Assembly: GCA_023548195.1 (NCBI GenBank)
Contig: JAJHZJ010000414.1
Location: 186,001-250,000, forward strand
Source of the DNA: Bettongia penicillata ogilbyi
Lineage: Eukaryota; Chordata; Mammalia; Diprotodontia; Potoroidae
Reading direction: 5' to 3'
Length of the DNA: 64,000 bases
Made by a program: the position numbers and the translations under genes
Notes under the pieces: model-generated
Told to the model about the DNA's origin: nothing
Databases searched by the model: none
What the model saw: the letters and a program-made list of their open reading frames with translations, nothing else
Shown: positions 10,825 through 21,661 of the stretch, piece after piece
How the letters are laid out: every line of letters starts with the position of its first letter
Numbering within the stretch: position 1 is the stretch's first letter

Positions 10825-11070
10825 ACAATTGCATGAAGAGGAAGAGAAAATGGGCTGGCCATGCTGAGGGCAAGGGATAATGGATGGATGACCTAAGTGT
10901 AACCTTGGAAATATCAAGAGAAATTGAGTCACCTCCAGCATATTGGGTAGACTCCATGTGGTCACTTTATGGGAAGATAGAGAAAAGAGATAAAGTTCAG
11001 GGAGAGCCAGGGAGAGGCTGCAGTCTGGACTGAGATCTGGGCTGAGAGATTGCCATCATTAGGAACTCCC
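10825..11070 (+). mobile_element. RTE/BovB-like LINE fragment, end of ORF2
   Basis: One plus-strand frame from 10,833 reads KRKRKWAGHAEG, a single stop, then a stretch ending in PPAYWVDSMWSLYGK. The blocks 'KW-GH' and 'RPP-RW-D' are the conserved C-terminal part of RTE-clade ORF2 proteins. Only one stop interrupts about 54 codons. RTE LINEs are the presumed source of the tail shared by many SINEs in this window. The rest of the LINE is absent. Confidence 0.7.
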
Positions 11071-11074
11071 AAAA

Positions 11075-12045
11075 CAATAAACCACAATTTCATTTGAGTA
11101 TTTGTGAGCCATAAGAGCAGAGAAACAAAGATTAACTTTTTGGGTTGGGGGAAGGAGTCACAGAGAATTACATCTCAGAAATACAACATTAAGTCAATGG
11201 AAAAGAAGGATTTTAATTTCCGTACGTCCATTTACAACAAATATTTCAGGAGCCCAGCTACTGAGTATCATGAAGCATACTTGTATATAGGAACTACCTC
11301 TTAGTTCCTATTAGTATATATCACTGTCAAGTGAGACTTAATTCAGGTAAAAAGTTTGAGGCATGGAAACTTCAGTGATCTACTGCTCTTTCCTCCAACA
11401 ACCCTCATTTGCAAGCTGAGGCTCAAATTCTCGGTTTCCTTCCATTCGGTTACATTAATCTTATTTGGATTACTGTCTTGTCCTATCTTGTGACATACCA
11501 GTGGTTCCAACAGACTTGTAAGGTCTCCCCACATTCCTCTCCAGCCCTTTCAGCCACTGGCAAGGGTAACCCATGATTGCCCATTCCTGCCAAAATGATG
11601 TGGCTGCTCTGTAAAAAAGAGAAAATGTGCTGTTCATGAGACCAGAGTGGGATATACTGCCTCTTGACATAGCAGATGTTATATTCTCAGCAGATTATAA
11701 TCTAAAAATTGGTATAGAGCCCCTGCTTGAGGACAAGAAGGAGAGCCTCACCCATGTTCAATTTTAAATATATTTAGTAAATAGTTGTTGAAATAATTAA
11801 GATCCTAAGATCTTACTGTCTATTATTCAGGGTCACAGAACCAGAAAGGAGAGATGACATACTGGACATTAAATAAAATCTGATATATCGTGTGTGACCC
11901 TCTAGCCCCCAGCAGAGAGGTAGAGACTATAGATATCTAGGAAGCACTAATATCAAATGTGGTTGCTGTGGCAGTTAACTTTGTGTAAAATGCTTTTGTT
12001 TGTTCTAAGGAGGGGTGTAGTTTGGGGGGAGATTGTGCTCACTGA
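11075..12045. other. No recognised feature
   Basis: Almost 1 kb without a repeat I can name. A faint L2-like phrase occurs near 11,230-11,270. Short open frames on both strands lack motifs. No CpG-rich patch is visible. Confidence 0.45.
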
Positions 12046-12049
12046 AGCT

Positions 12050-12245
12050 TAACCAACTCCCCTTCCTTCCCCTCTCTGACCTGAATGATGATTCACATTA
12101 ACATAGTATTTTAATAATCTTGTGAAATAGGTAGTACAAATATCTCTAAATCTGGACCCAGAAATGTTAAGTAACCAATTTCCTTGATCAGCATCCCATA
12201 GCCAGTAAATAGCAAAACTGGACCTAGAATTCATACCTTCTGACT
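12050..12245 (-). mobile_element. MIR-type SINE, degraded
   Basis: Contains 'aatcttgtgaaataggtagt' and 'cagcatcccatagccagtaa', a diverged antisense SINE. Confidence 0.5.
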
Positions 12246-12836
12246 ACTTCTTCCGGGAAAGAATGCTGGACTTGGGGACAATCCCACTGGTCAATCCACA
12301 CACTGTCTATGCAACCTTTTGAACAGTGGGGGCTTGTATCATCTGAGGGCACAGACAAGACAGTGTATATGACGACTAGGGAAAACTGCATAGCATGTTA
12401 CCTGATTTTATATCCTGCGTTCAGAGAACTGGGTCAAAGGACTGGAGACCTTGAATAAATAGAACCAGAAAGAACCATTTTGCAGACATTGTTCATTCTC
12501 ATCCCCAGTTCCAAGCAGGTGACAGTACTCTAGCAGCTTCCCTCTGGGGAACAAAGAGTCCAGCCATTCTTGAACTCCCCTCTTCTACCCTGAGGCCCAA
12601 GCAAGCCATGGCTATCTGGGACATTATAATATTCTCTATCACTCATCTCTTTTTGCTTCTGTTTATGTGCCACCTGACCCTACCCACCCACCTGCCAAAA
12701 GCCTGCTGCCTCCTTCCTTTGAACTTCCTTGCCAAGGAAGTTTAAGATGGAGAAAGTTTAGAATGTGAATGGCTCCATTTTTCACAGGTGGAATTGGGGT
12801 ATGGAAATGAGAGAAGGGCTAAGAAATATTAAGTCA
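12246..12836. other. No recognised feature
   Basis: Single-copy-looking sequence with average base composition. No gene or repeat is supported. Confidence 0.45.
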
Positions 12837-12837
12837 A

Positions 12838-12882
12838 AGAATCATAGCATTTTAAAGCTGGAAGGGACTTTAGAGATCATCT
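12838..12882 (-). mobile_element. MIR-type SINE tail fragment
   Basis: The text 'agaatcatagcattttaaag' and 'ctggaagggactttagagat' is the reverse complement of the 3' end of a MIR-type SINE, as at 32,060-32,100 on the other strand. Confidence 0.6.
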
Positions 12883-12928
12883 GTATGTATATGTATATGT
12901 ATGTATGTGTGTGTGTGTGTATATATTT
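12883..12928. repeat. (TATG)n/(TG)n microsatellite
   Basis: TATG units pass into pure TG and then TA, adjoining a SINE fragment. Confidence 0.9.
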
Positions 12929-12967
12929 GCAAACCTTATTGAGCTGTATAGATTTAAGTTGTTGTTA

Positions 12968-13217
12968 CTGAGGAACAGTATGATATGACAGGAAGAACAC
13001 CCAACGGGGTAGGAAGAAGGGGAGATCTGGATTAGAATCCTACCAGACACTTCCTAGTGATATAACTTCAATCAAATTCCTTAACTTTGTTAAGTGAGTT
13101 CCAGTTAACTAGGGATAGATAATAATATGTAACCCATCTACCTCACAGGTTGTTGTGAGGGAATCTCTTTGTAAACTTGGACTTACTGTATAAATGTGAG
13201 GAATTATTACAACGCAC
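12968..13217 (+). mobile_element. MIR-type SINE, full length
   Basis: The head 'gatctggattagaatcctac' is followed by the core and then 'ctacctcacaggttgttgtg' and 'actgtataaatgtgagg'. The order matches a complete plus-strand MIR-type element. Confidence 0.75.
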
Positions 13218-13404
13218 TTTTGACTCCCCAGACCAGTGTGGCTTCCATTATATCTAACTACTATTCGTAGACTCACTCATCCCATCACTTTGCAGAAAAG
13301 AAAATGTAAATCTAACACAGTAAAGTGACTCAGACAAACATCAGTGTCAGGAAACTCAAAATCCTGGGTAAGTATCAATCTACCCTGATTACTGAGATTC
13401 ATAT

Positions 13405-13968
13405 CAGTTAGTCAGTCAGTAAACTCTAATGCTGACTGTGCATGTGCCAGGCATACTGCTAAGCACTGATGATGTAAAGAAAGGCAAAAGGCAGCCCTGG
13501 CTCTCCAGGTGTTCATAGTCAGATGGGGGAGACATTAATGCAAACATCTATGTCCAAATACGCTACATGCAGGATAAATGGAAAATAATTAACAGGAAAG
13601 GCACTGGAATAAAAAGAGGGCAAAGAACAGCTGCCTGTAGAAGACAGGATTTTAGCTGGTTCTTTAAGGAATCCTAGAGATGGAGCTGAGGAGGGAGAGC
13701 ATTCCAGGAATGAGGCAAGACAGGCAGTGAAAATGCCTGGAGCTGGGAGCTGGGTATCTTGTTCAAGGAACAGAAAGGAATCCAGTGTCACTGAAATAAA
13801 GAGTATTGGGAAACGGAGTGTGCGGTATAAGAAGACTGAAAAATCAGAGGGTCAGACTGGGAAGTACTGTAAATGCCAAGGGACGTTACATTTGATCCTG
13901 GATGTAACAAGGAGCCACTGGAGTTTATTGAATAAAGGAGAAGGGGTTGATGTGGTCAGATCTGCAAT
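13405..13968 (-). mobile_element. L2/L3-like LINE, long 3' part
   Basis: Text runs 'catgtgccaggcatactgct', 'ggcaaaaggcagccctggct', 'gggagagcattccaggaatg', 'gttacatttgatcctggatg' and 'ggagccactggagtttattg'. This segment order equals the copy at 7,855-8,430. The minus strand is the sense strand of the LINE and is interrupted by stops. Confidence 0.8.
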
Positions 13969-14404
13969 TTAAGGCAAAAACTATTGGCCATAGATATGAA
14001 AGAACCTCTAACTGAGGATAGACACTATAGAACTAGAGCAAAACATAGACGTCTAATTTCTGTTCCATTACTCAATGTCATCTGACATTGGCAAGCATGT
14101 AATACTCCTGAGGCCCTGGACCAGAAAGAAATCAAGTATGGGATCTAAAAATCATAAGGAGGCAGAAATGGGAGGACAAAAGATCTCTGTAAGTTTTGGG
14201 TATCTGGAAACGCAACACTCCAAACGTCTTCCCTTTTTTTCCTCTTCTTCCTCAAAATAATTTTAAATAGGAATCTTATTCCAACTGTACTGTGACCATA
14301 ACTGCACTGAGCTGTGCAGGAAAGTTAAGAGGCAAAGGTAGGCTGGTAAATATTTAACAACTGGCTTTCCAGAAGGGAAAATGCGTAGCAGGACACCCAT
14401 CTAA
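13969..14404. other. No recognised feature
   Basis: No repeat or gene can be named. The phrase 'gtaaatatttaacaactgg' near 14,345 resembles a common mammalian repeat phrase but is too short to assign. Confidence 0.4.
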
Positions 14405-14470
14405 GTTTTATGTATTTTATTAACATTTTCTCCATCACTTTCTTAAGTCTAAATAATCAATAGCAGATCA
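14405..14470. repeat. Unassigned interspersed repeat, copy 1
   Basis: 'cattttctccatcactttct' followed by 'taagtctaaataatcaatag' closely matches 19,296-19,345. Two copies show that it is a dispersed repeat, but I cannot name the family. Confidence 0.55.
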
Positions 14471-14619
14471 ATTATTAAAATGAAATAAATTACTTCCTTC
14501 CAGGAGTTTACAGACTAACTGGAGAGAGAATAATTAGGTTCCTGAGAACTAAAGAACAGCTCAAAATCAGCATAAAAGTTAGTTCTAGGTAGGGTTGTGG
14601 GATCTCTCTATCATTCTCA

Positions 14620-14702
14620 TATATGTATGTATATATATATTATATATATATATAAACATATAATATATATACACACATACATACACATACATATAATATA
14701 CA
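14620..14702. repeat. AT-rich microsatellite (TA)n with CATA units
   Basis: Alternating TA with ATAC/CATA blocks. No gene or promoter context is visible. Confidence 0.9.
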
Positions 14703-14867
14703 TTCTGGGGAGCAAAGAGTTAGGAAGAGATTAAAAAACATCCCTCCAAAATGTCTTGATGTATATACTATAGGCATAGGAAGGTGTCTTCCTTTGGTAG
14801 GAAGAGAAGAGTTGTATGTAGAAATGTTCAGTGGTTTATTTTTTTTTAAACTCTCCTAATAACTCAG

Positions 14868-14970
14868 TTCAATAAAGGGTTACAGGGTGGCTATCCAATG
14901 CAAAGCACTGTGCTAGCACTTGGGGGAGACACAAGCATAACATAGATCCTGCCCTACAAAAATTTAAATC
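14868..14970 (-). mobile_element. L2/L3-like LINE tail fragment
   Basis: 'gcaaagcactgtgctagcac' and 'agatcctgccctacaaaaat' match the antisense LINE 3' end. Confidence 0.65.
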
Positions 14971-15007
14971 TGATCTTGATTGGTTTCTCTCCTTAAAAAA
15001 TTCCTTT

Positions 15008-15148
15008 TGAAGCAAGTAAGTGTTGCAGTAGGTAATGCACCCAACCTGGAGTCAAAAGAACCTGAGTTCAAAATCTGCCTCAGATACTTATTATCTGTGT
15101 GACCCTGGGAAAGTCACTTAACCATGAGAGTCTAATTTTTTTTTTTTT
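15008..15148 (+). mobile_element. tRNA-derived SINE, short form
   Basis: The head 'aacctggagtcaaaagaacc' and core 'gtgtgaccctgggaaagtca' end at 'ccatgagagtctaa' and a run of T. It lacks the RTE-type tail seen in the longer SINEs. Confidence 0.7.
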
Positions 15149-15194
15149 ACTTTCCTTGATACCTTTTGTATCAAGGAAATAGCTCCTTCTGACT

Positions 15195-15545
15195 CCATGT
15201 TGCCTCTCACCTTGGAACTTGTTCAGCTTCTGAACCTCTGCACCCTGGAACATCCCTCTGCCTTCCCTTGCTCTCCACCCCCTCCACCATTGGTGAGGGG
15301 ACTACATTTTGGGGAGGTACCCAGGCCAGCCAAGCTTCATTCTGCTCCCATGTCTGCCTTTGATTTTCTAGACTGTGACACCATGCTACTGTCCAGGGTA
15401 ATTTCCCTCCTCAACCTTTTCTCTCTCTTTCACCCCATTTTGCATGTTCTCTTTCCTAATTAAGTTCCTTGATGGCAAGTTTGGATTTGTTATTCTCAGT
15501 GCTTAGGATAATGCCTGGAATGTAGCAAGTGCCTAATAAATGCTT
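15195..15545 (+). mobile_element. L2-like LINE 3' end
   Basis: The 3' end shows 'ttccttgatggcaagtttgg', 'cagtgcttaggataatgcct' and 'gtgcctaataaatgcttgcc', the LINE tail. The upstream C/T-rich part fits the LINE 3' region but is diverged. Confidence 0.65.
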
Positions 15546-15950
15546 GCCATGCCTTGCATCACTTTTGTATTCAAATATATCCTTCCCATCTCTCCTACCA
15601 TGAGAGCAACCCTGGTAATAAAGATCTTAAAAGAGGGAAACAGTTCCCCAAAACCAAATCAACTCAGTTTGACAACATATGCAATCGTCCCCAACTTCTG
15701 CATTAAAGGAGGGTGGTATATTTTCTCAACTCCTTTCCTGGGCAAAGCTTGACTGTTATAAATACGTAGTGTTCAGGAATTTTTTTTTACATTGTTGAGG
15801 GTATTTTGTATGATGTTTTCCTACTTCTCTTTACTCCAAACTGCATCGGTTTATATGCCCTCCATGCTTCTCTGAAATTCAGAGTTTTCTTAAATTCTTT
15901 TTGATGCTATCTTTTTTCTAGAACAGTTTGGGATGCCAGGAGAGAGAACA
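15546..15950 (-). mobile_element. L1 3' end, old family
   Basis: Plus-strand text from 'aaatatatccttcccatctc' through 'aaacagttccccaaaaccaa', 'ttgacaacatatgcaatcgt' and 'gggcaaagcttgactgttat' matches the order of the fragments at 18,056 and 30,380. It is the reverse complement of an L1 3' UTR. Confidence 0.6.
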
Positions 15951-16685
15951 GCAGACTAAAGTAGACTAGCAAGAAGGGAGACTAGAAATTTTATTTGCTG
16001 GAGAGTTTAGTCACACAAGTTAGCATCGTTTGGTTTAGATGGCAGGTGTTGCAAAGTTTTAGATTAGAATGTGCACCTGTGTGAAATTTTTCATCTCCAT
16101 ACATTTTGATCTTGACAGAGAAATGATCAGTGAGTAGGGATGCAAGACAAAAAGCCATTTGAGGTCCTGTATAGAGCTAGATATTTATTGAGAGTAATCC
16201 TAAAGCAAAATGGGGGGGAGGGGAGAGGAGAAGAAAATAATACCTTGTACATAAGTAGTTACAGATAAAAATTTCCAGAAGGCCTTAATCATAGTTTCAT
16301 TTAGTTAGTATGCTAATATTTAGTACATTAGTGTTTTGAAATTATTTTACTTTTAAAATAGTTTTAAAAATAGGTGTTGAATAGGTATACAGAGTTCAAA
16401 TATTCATGATGCTATTCTAATAGTTATATTTCTATAGACAAAGTATAACTGGCTAGGTCATGTGAGTGATTTCTGAGAAATCAGTGGCCCATACCAGGGG
16501 AAAAGTGATTTGTAAAAGTGATATGTTACCTGACCAAATGACATGGTGGCAGCCAGCCATAGAGACTATAAGCAGGAATCTTACCTTGTAGAGGCGAAGC
16601 CCTGAACATTTCATCTGGAGATAAGTGAAAGCCTACTCACTCTTTCAGGGATTCCAGTTAAGAAAATTTACCTTGAGACCCAGTT
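15951..16685. other. Unassigned, single-copy-looking island
   Basis: About 730 bp with no named repeat, AT-rich near 16,300-16,440, and a short poly-purine stretch at 16,209-16,232. It is one of the longer repeat-free stretches and a candidate for conservation testing. Confidence 0.45.
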
Positions 16686-16689
16686 CAAA

Positions 16690-16931
16690 ATATAAGATCA
16701 TCGATTTAGAGATGGAAGAAACCTAAGAGATCATCTAGTCCAGTATTGGTAAAGCATTTAGCATATTACCTGGAACACAGTAGGCATTTAATAAACGTTT
16801 GTTTCTTCCTTTTCCTTGCAGATGAGGAAACTGAAGGCTAGAGTGGCAAAAGGGACTTTTCTGAGGCTATATGACTAGTAAGTAGCAGAATCAAAATTTG
16901 AACCCAGGTGTTCTGACTCTAAATCCAGCAT
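16690..16931 (-). mobile_element. MIR-type SINE split by an L2/MIR tail
   Basis: The outer SINE occupies 16,690-16,744 ('agagatcatctagtccag') and 16,820-16,931 ('gatgaggaaactgaaggcta', then 'gaacccaggtgttctgactc'). Between them lies a plus-strand tail with 'ggaacacagtaggcatttaa' and 'taaacgtttg'. The nesting shows that the inner piece arrived later. Confidence 0.65.
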
Positions 16932-17076
16932 TAAAAAAAATATGAAAATAAAATGAGAATCTTAGCTTCTCTTTCTTCTTTTCTTTTCTAACTAACCCAG
17001 CACTTACGAGTGACACGTTGGAGACAGTGAGTCAGAATATTTTGTGTTTTTATGAGTGTATCTACTTTCCCTATGG

Positions 17077-17330
17077 CAGCTAGGTGGCACAGTGCATGGA
17101 GTTCCAGGCTTAGAGTAAGGAAAAATCATCTTCCTGAGTTCAGATCTGGCCTCAGACCCTTACTACCTGTGCCAATTTGGCCAAGCCGTTTACTCCTGTT
17201 TTCCTCAGTTTCCTCACCCATAAAAAGAAGTGGAGAAAGAAATGGCAAACGACTCCAGTATCTTTGCCAAGAAAACCCTTAATGGGGTCAAAAAGAATTG
17301 GACATGACTAAAAAAATGACTGAAAATATT
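17077..17330 (+). mobile_element. MAR1/WALLSI-type SINE with RTE tail
   Basis: A complete order is visible: 'ggcagctaggtggcacagtg' head, 'ctgagttcagatctggcctc', 'cctcagtttcctcaccca', 'ggcaaacgactccagtatct', then 'ttggacatgactaa', the BovB/RTE-like 3' tail recognised by the LINE machinery. Confidence 0.9.
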
Positions 17331-17504
17331 CCCTTTACTCCCAGCAGAAAGGATGGAGAACTGGGCAAAAACAATGGAGATTTGGCCACTTTAGGAATGT
17401 TTGTTTGTGCAGAGTCCCAGACTTCCCAGACATTCTATAAATAAGATATAAGTGGTTGTTACTACGTAACATTGAGTCATATTGAGGATGGAGGTATATT
17501 TTTT

Positions 17505-17657
17505 TTGTTACAAAGATGCTCTTTTTGCAAGGCAATCAGGGTTAAGTGACTTTGCCTAGGGTCACACAGCTAATAAATGCCAGGTATCTGAAGCATATTT
17601 GAACTTGGGTCTTCCTGACTCCAGAACCAGTGCTCTGTCCATTATGCCACCTAGATA
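17505..17657 (-). mobile_element. tRNA-derived SINE, short form
   Basis: 'ggcaatcagggttaagtgac' and 'tagggtcacacagctaataa' end with 'attatgccacctagat', an antisense SINE without the RTE tail. The T-run at 17,500-17,506 would be its A-rich tail. Confidence 0.8.
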
Positions 17658-17949
17658 AGCAATCTGTCTACTTTGTGAAGTAGAAGAAGAATGAGCCATG
17701 TAATAAACAGGTGACAAATTGACAACCTCTCTGCTCTTTTGTATTTGTTCAAAACATTGCAGCTTTTGTATCTAGTCTGTCAAACATTTTAATGCCTTAA
17801 TTTGAGCATAAAGCCCAGGTGCGTTCCTAAGGTTTCATTCCTTTTATTACTAGACTATGGACCTTATCTTGTCATTTATTCTGTTAATCTGTGCCCTGGG
17901 TCACAGAAGGGGAGAAAATATAAATGGCTATCCTCAGTGCTAGAAAAAA

Positions 17950-18050
17950 TCAATTATAAAAGTATTTAAGTACCAATTATGTGTCCAGACATTGACTGAG
18001 TGCCATAGGGGATGCTAAAGAAAAAATGATAGTCTCTGCTCTTTGGTGGC
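17950..18050 (-). mobile_element. L2/L3-like LINE tail fragment
   Basis: 'aagtatttaagtaccaatta', 'tgtgtccagacattgactga' and 'agtctctgctctttgg' match an antisense LINE end. Confidence 0.55.
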
Positions 18051-18055
18051 TGTTA

Positions 18056-18860
18056 TTTTTAAGTTTATATTGATTGATATCTTTTGTTTTTATATCACCT
18101 TTGTTTCCAAATACATCCCTCTGGATCTAATACCTAGAGAACCATCACTTGCTTAAAAAAAATTTTAAAGGAGAAAAGAAGCAGTTCTGCAAAACATTGA
18201 GTAATGGCTGCCACCAGGTCTGACAATAATATATTATGTCCTACCAGGGATGGGGAGCCCATAGCCTCCCACATCAGCAATGAGGGGAAGGAAGTATATT
18301 TCTCAACTCTCCTCCCAGGCCAAGCATGATTACGCAATATTCAGGATACTTTTTGTGGTTCTTTTCATTGATGTAGTTATTGTACATATTGTTTTCTTAA
18401 ACTCTTCATCAGTTCAGAAGTGTTTTTTAAGACTTTTTGTCAATTTTTAAAAGTCTGTCCATGCCTTTCTGAATTCTTCATATTTATCATTCTTCAGAGC
18501 ATGATATCAAGTTGTATTCACACAGCACGATTTGTTTAGCCTTTCCCCAGTCAATGGGTTTCTTCTATGTTTTTGCTTCTTGACTTCTAAAAAAAAAGTG
18601 CTGCTATGAATATTTTGATGTATTTGGGACTTTTTCTGTCCTTGAACATGATACCTAGCAGTGGGTTCTCTGGGCAAACGTTATGAGTATGTTAGTCACA
18701 TTTTTAAACGCATAATTCCAAATTATTTTCCAGAATGGTTGGACCAGTTCATAGCTCCATCAACAGTATATTAGCATTCGTATTGACTATTTCCATTTTT
18801 GTCATCCTGGCCAATTTATCCGTCTTCTAGTTATTGACAGTCTTTTGGAGGAAATAAGGC
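18056..18860 (-). mobile_element. L1 3' UTR and end of ORF2, old family
   Basis: Plus-strand text includes 'gctgccaccaggtctgacaa', 'ggccaagcatgattacgcaa', 'gtttagcctttccccagtca', 'agtgctgctatgaatatttt' and 'ccagaatggttggaccagtt'. These phrases are the reverse complement of the L1 3' UTR followed by the C-terminal part of ORF2, which in sense orientation ends to the left. About 800 bp, strongly mutated. 5' truncated. Confidence 0.75.
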
Positions 18861-19295
18861 TTATACACATGAAACAACGAAACAACAACAGTGGAATTTT
18901 ATATTCAATTTTATACTAGATATAGCACAGTATCATAGTTGGTCAGGAAATGTGAAAACCCCTACAAAACTGGAACCTTGCTCCATAATTCATCCTAACT
19001 CATAAGCTAAGAGGGCCTTTGGCCCTCTTCCCTTCATCCTCCTGGCAAAAGCTGTTTCCAAGCTACCTCTTCTCCTTGAGTCTTCTCTCTTTCATCTACA
19101 AAAGTTAGGAGCTGAACTATGGGGTTTAGGCTGTCTTCTTTCCCTGCCACCTCTACCTGAGACAGGATAGTCTCCTTTATCATTCCTGCTGCTATGTACT
19201 CTTCCTGGGAGTGTCCTGATAAATGCTTAACAATCAGGTCTCCATAAAAAATAAAAGTTTTCATGACACACTTTTAGGTTTAGTCTGTACTATTA
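18861..19295. other. Unassigned sequence
   Basis: No repeat can be named with confidence. It directly precedes the second copy of the unassigned repeat and may belong to it. Confidence 0.4.
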
Positions 19296-19410
19296 ATATT
19301 TTTCTCCATCACCTTCTTAAATCTAGACAATAAATAAAACAATAAATCAAGCCCTGATTTGTAGCATTTGCCAATTTCTGAGGTGTGAATTCTCACATTA
19401 AAAATTTAAC
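19296..19410. repeat. Unassigned interspersed repeat, copy 2
   Basis: 'tttttctccatcaccttctt' and 'aaatctagacaataaataaa' match 14,405-14,470. The extension 'caagccctgatttgtagcat' is present only in this copy. Confidence 0.55.
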
Positions 19411-19544
19411 AACCTAGAAGCTCTAGCATACTCCTTCTCACTCATCCCCTAATGAATTAACCACAGGCATAAAAATCTTTGGGCTCTTCTCTCCAGCATT
19501 TTCCATCTCTCCCTCTGCACTTAACCCTTTCTCTTTCTGTCTCT

Positions 19545-19582
19545 CTCTGTCCCTGTCTCTCTCTTTTTCTTTCTTTCTTTTG
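19545..19582. repeat. (CT)n/(TTTC)n low-complexity tract
   Basis: Pyrimidine tandem repeat on the plus strand. Confidence 0.85.
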
Positions 19583-19589
19583 ATGTGCT

Positions 19590-20165
19590 CATTTCCCCCT
19601 ATCCTGATTAAAGTCTTCCATTGACCTTAATACTGTCATTCTCTACCAAATTTTGTGAATATGTGGTCAATATCTTCTGCCTCTATTTCTTCACTCCATT
19701 TCCTTTATATAGGAACTCTATAAAGTTCTTGCATTCTGGCTTTCCATCCTTGTCAGTACTGAAACTACAGCTTTGGCCATCACCTTGGTGATGTTAATGA
19801 ATCCCATGACCATTTCTTAAAGTTAAAGGGAGCTTATGAAGGTCAGATAGATCAGCCTCCCTCTCAGGGTAGAATGCTTCTAAAAAGCATCCCTGGTAAT
19901 CGGGTCATTTTCTTAGATCTAATGTGCTTTGACTTCTATAATATTTGACACTTGAGCCCTTCATTCTTGAAGTTCTCCTTGGCACTATCCTGTTTTCCTC
20001 CTTCCCTGTCTTCTTTTCTTCTCTCTTCCTCAAACCAGAGATATTTTTGAAGAACTGGTCTTTGATCCAATGGTCTTTTATGCAAATGTGCTTCGAAGAC
20101 TTAATCATTGTTCATGGATTCAACCTTGTTGATAGTTTGCAATCTGGTCAGCCCTGACCTCTTTT
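19590..20165 (+). mobile_element. L2-like LINE, internal RT region
   Basis: 'actgaaactacagctttggc' then 'catcaccttggtgatgttaa' and later 'cttagatctaatgtgctttg', 'acttctataatatttgacac' correspond to the RT region upstream of the FDxVDH block seen in the copy at 4,790. An insert-like stretch lies near 19,815-19,900. Heavily mutated. Confidence 0.5.
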
Positions 20166-20274
20166 CTTGCCTGTCTTGGTTTATATATGACTTATAGCTT
20201 TAAGTAAATGTGACTCCTAAATGTGGAATTCTTAGCTGTTGTGCAGATCTGTGTTCGCTTAACAACAAGGCTCA

Positions 20275-20445
20275 TATGGTATAATCAAAAGAGGTTTTGA
20301 GGTCAAAAGATCTGGTTTTTAATTCTGATTCTGTCATTTTGCTTTGGTGATCTTAGACTTCTTCTCTAGAAGTCAATTCCTTCACCCTCTCAGGGAACTG
20401 GATTAGATGCTTTCATAAATGCTTTCAATAAATTATGGGTTCTTA
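20275..20445 (+). mobile_element. MIR-type SINE, degraded
   Basis: 'gaggtcaaaagatctggttt', 'ccctctcagggaactggatt' and 'cataaatgctttcaataaat' are the remnants of a plus-strand SINE. Confidence 0.5.
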
Positions 20446-20535
20446 ATCTGAGGTTTGGGGATAGATTTCAAAGGGTCTTTGAACTTGGATGGCAAAAAGA
20501 AAAAGAAACCTTTGTTTTCATTAACCTCTAACTGG
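20446..20535. mobile_element. hAT-like repeat end
   Basis: 'gggttcttaatctgaggttt' and 'gggtctttgaacttgg' match the terminal part of a mammalian hAT (MER-type) repeat whose other end reads 'ggttaagaacc', as near 25,273. Confidence 0.5.
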
Positions 20536-20542
20536 AATTGAG

Positions 20543-20685
20543 CATTTCCTTGAACAACAAATGTTTATCAAGCCCCTTTTATATTCAGGGCAACATGTCA
20601 AGTTCCAGGGACCCAAATATGAAACCAAAAGCCCCTATCCTCAAGGACCTTCCATTCTATTAGGGAGAAAGAGCAGTATCCCTCA
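20543..20685 (-). mobile_element. L2/L3-like LINE tail fragment
   Basis: 'aacaaatgtttatcaagccc', 'aagttccagggacccaaata' and 'aaggaccttccattctatta' give the antisense LINE 3' end. Confidence 0.65.
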
Positions 20686-20689
20686 TTAT

Positions 20690-21310
20690 ACATGCTATAA
20701 TCTAGTCAATCTGGATTGCTGAATCCTTGCTGTCCTTCATACATGGCATTCCACATCCATGCCTTTGTACTGGACATCCCCCCATGCATCTCATCTTTTA
20801 TGACCAAGATTAGTGGCCAAATTCAGCCTCAGACACCAACTATGTGACCCTGGGCAAGTCACTTAATTTCTGTATGCCTTAGTTTCCTCATCTGTAAAAT
20901 GGGAATTTTAGCACCTACTTACCTCAAGGGTTGCTGTGAATCTCAAATGAAATTATAAAGTGTTCTTAGCACAGTGCCTGACAGAGTAAAATGGTATTAT
21001 AAATTCTAGCAATTCTTCTTCTTTTTCTTCTTATTTCTCCCATGAAGACTTCCCTGATTCTCCTCCTTTAGCTCCCTCGGTTTGAAGTAAAGTGATCTCT
21101 CCCTCTGCAAATTATCTTTAGATCATTTTGTTGGGCTCTCTCCTTTATTACCCCTATAATTTTCTACATCCTTATTCATTTAAATATCGTAATTTTCCTT
21201 TATGACTTTTAAGATCCCTGTGGACATGGACTTAGTGGTTAATCCATTTTTGTATCCCAAGTGTGTGGCATTGAACCCTGCACATATTGTATATTCGTTG
21301 AATTAGACTT
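20690..21310 (+). mobile_element. L2-like LINE split by a MIR-type SINE
   Basis: The LINE shows 'acatggcattccacatccat' and 'ggacatccccccatgcatct' to the left and 'cccatgaagacttccctgat', 'atcccaagtgtgtggcattg' and 'ttcgttgaat' to the right. The break at about 20,815-21,018 is filled by a plus-strand SINE listed separately. Confidence 0.6.
20815..21018 (+). mobile_element. MIR-type SINE inside L2-like LINE
   Basis: 'aactatgtgaccctgggcaa', 'gtttcctcatctgtaaaatg', 'ctcaagggttgctgtgaatc' and 'cttagcacagtgcctgacag' follow one another in canonical order. Confidence 0.8.
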
Positions 21311-21660
21311 TTAAGGTCAAAATAGGGCAAAAGGAGGATGTACAGTGGAAGTGAGCTTACTGCCTTCACTCCATGTTTCACCTTTCCTGTGTAATTTTGT
21401 TGGGAAATGCAAAGTGGAGATTTATAGTAATCAGAGAGTCCTGGACTGCATCTGACTCTAGCAGTTCAGGTTTGTTACTGGAACAAAATAATCTACTCAA
21501 AGGGTCCTCAGAAGTTCACAAAAGGATATTTACTTAGGCATTGCAGAACTTTCAACAAGGAGAGACATTAGGCATACCTACATTTAATTCGACTGATCAA
21601 GATCCCTTGCCAAAGTCATTCATTGTGATCAATCTTCCAACCGTGCCTAGTGTCCCCTGA
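21311..21660. other. No recognised feature
   Basis: Unassigned sequence upstream of an L1 3' end. Confidence 0.45.
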
Positions 21661-21661
21661 T

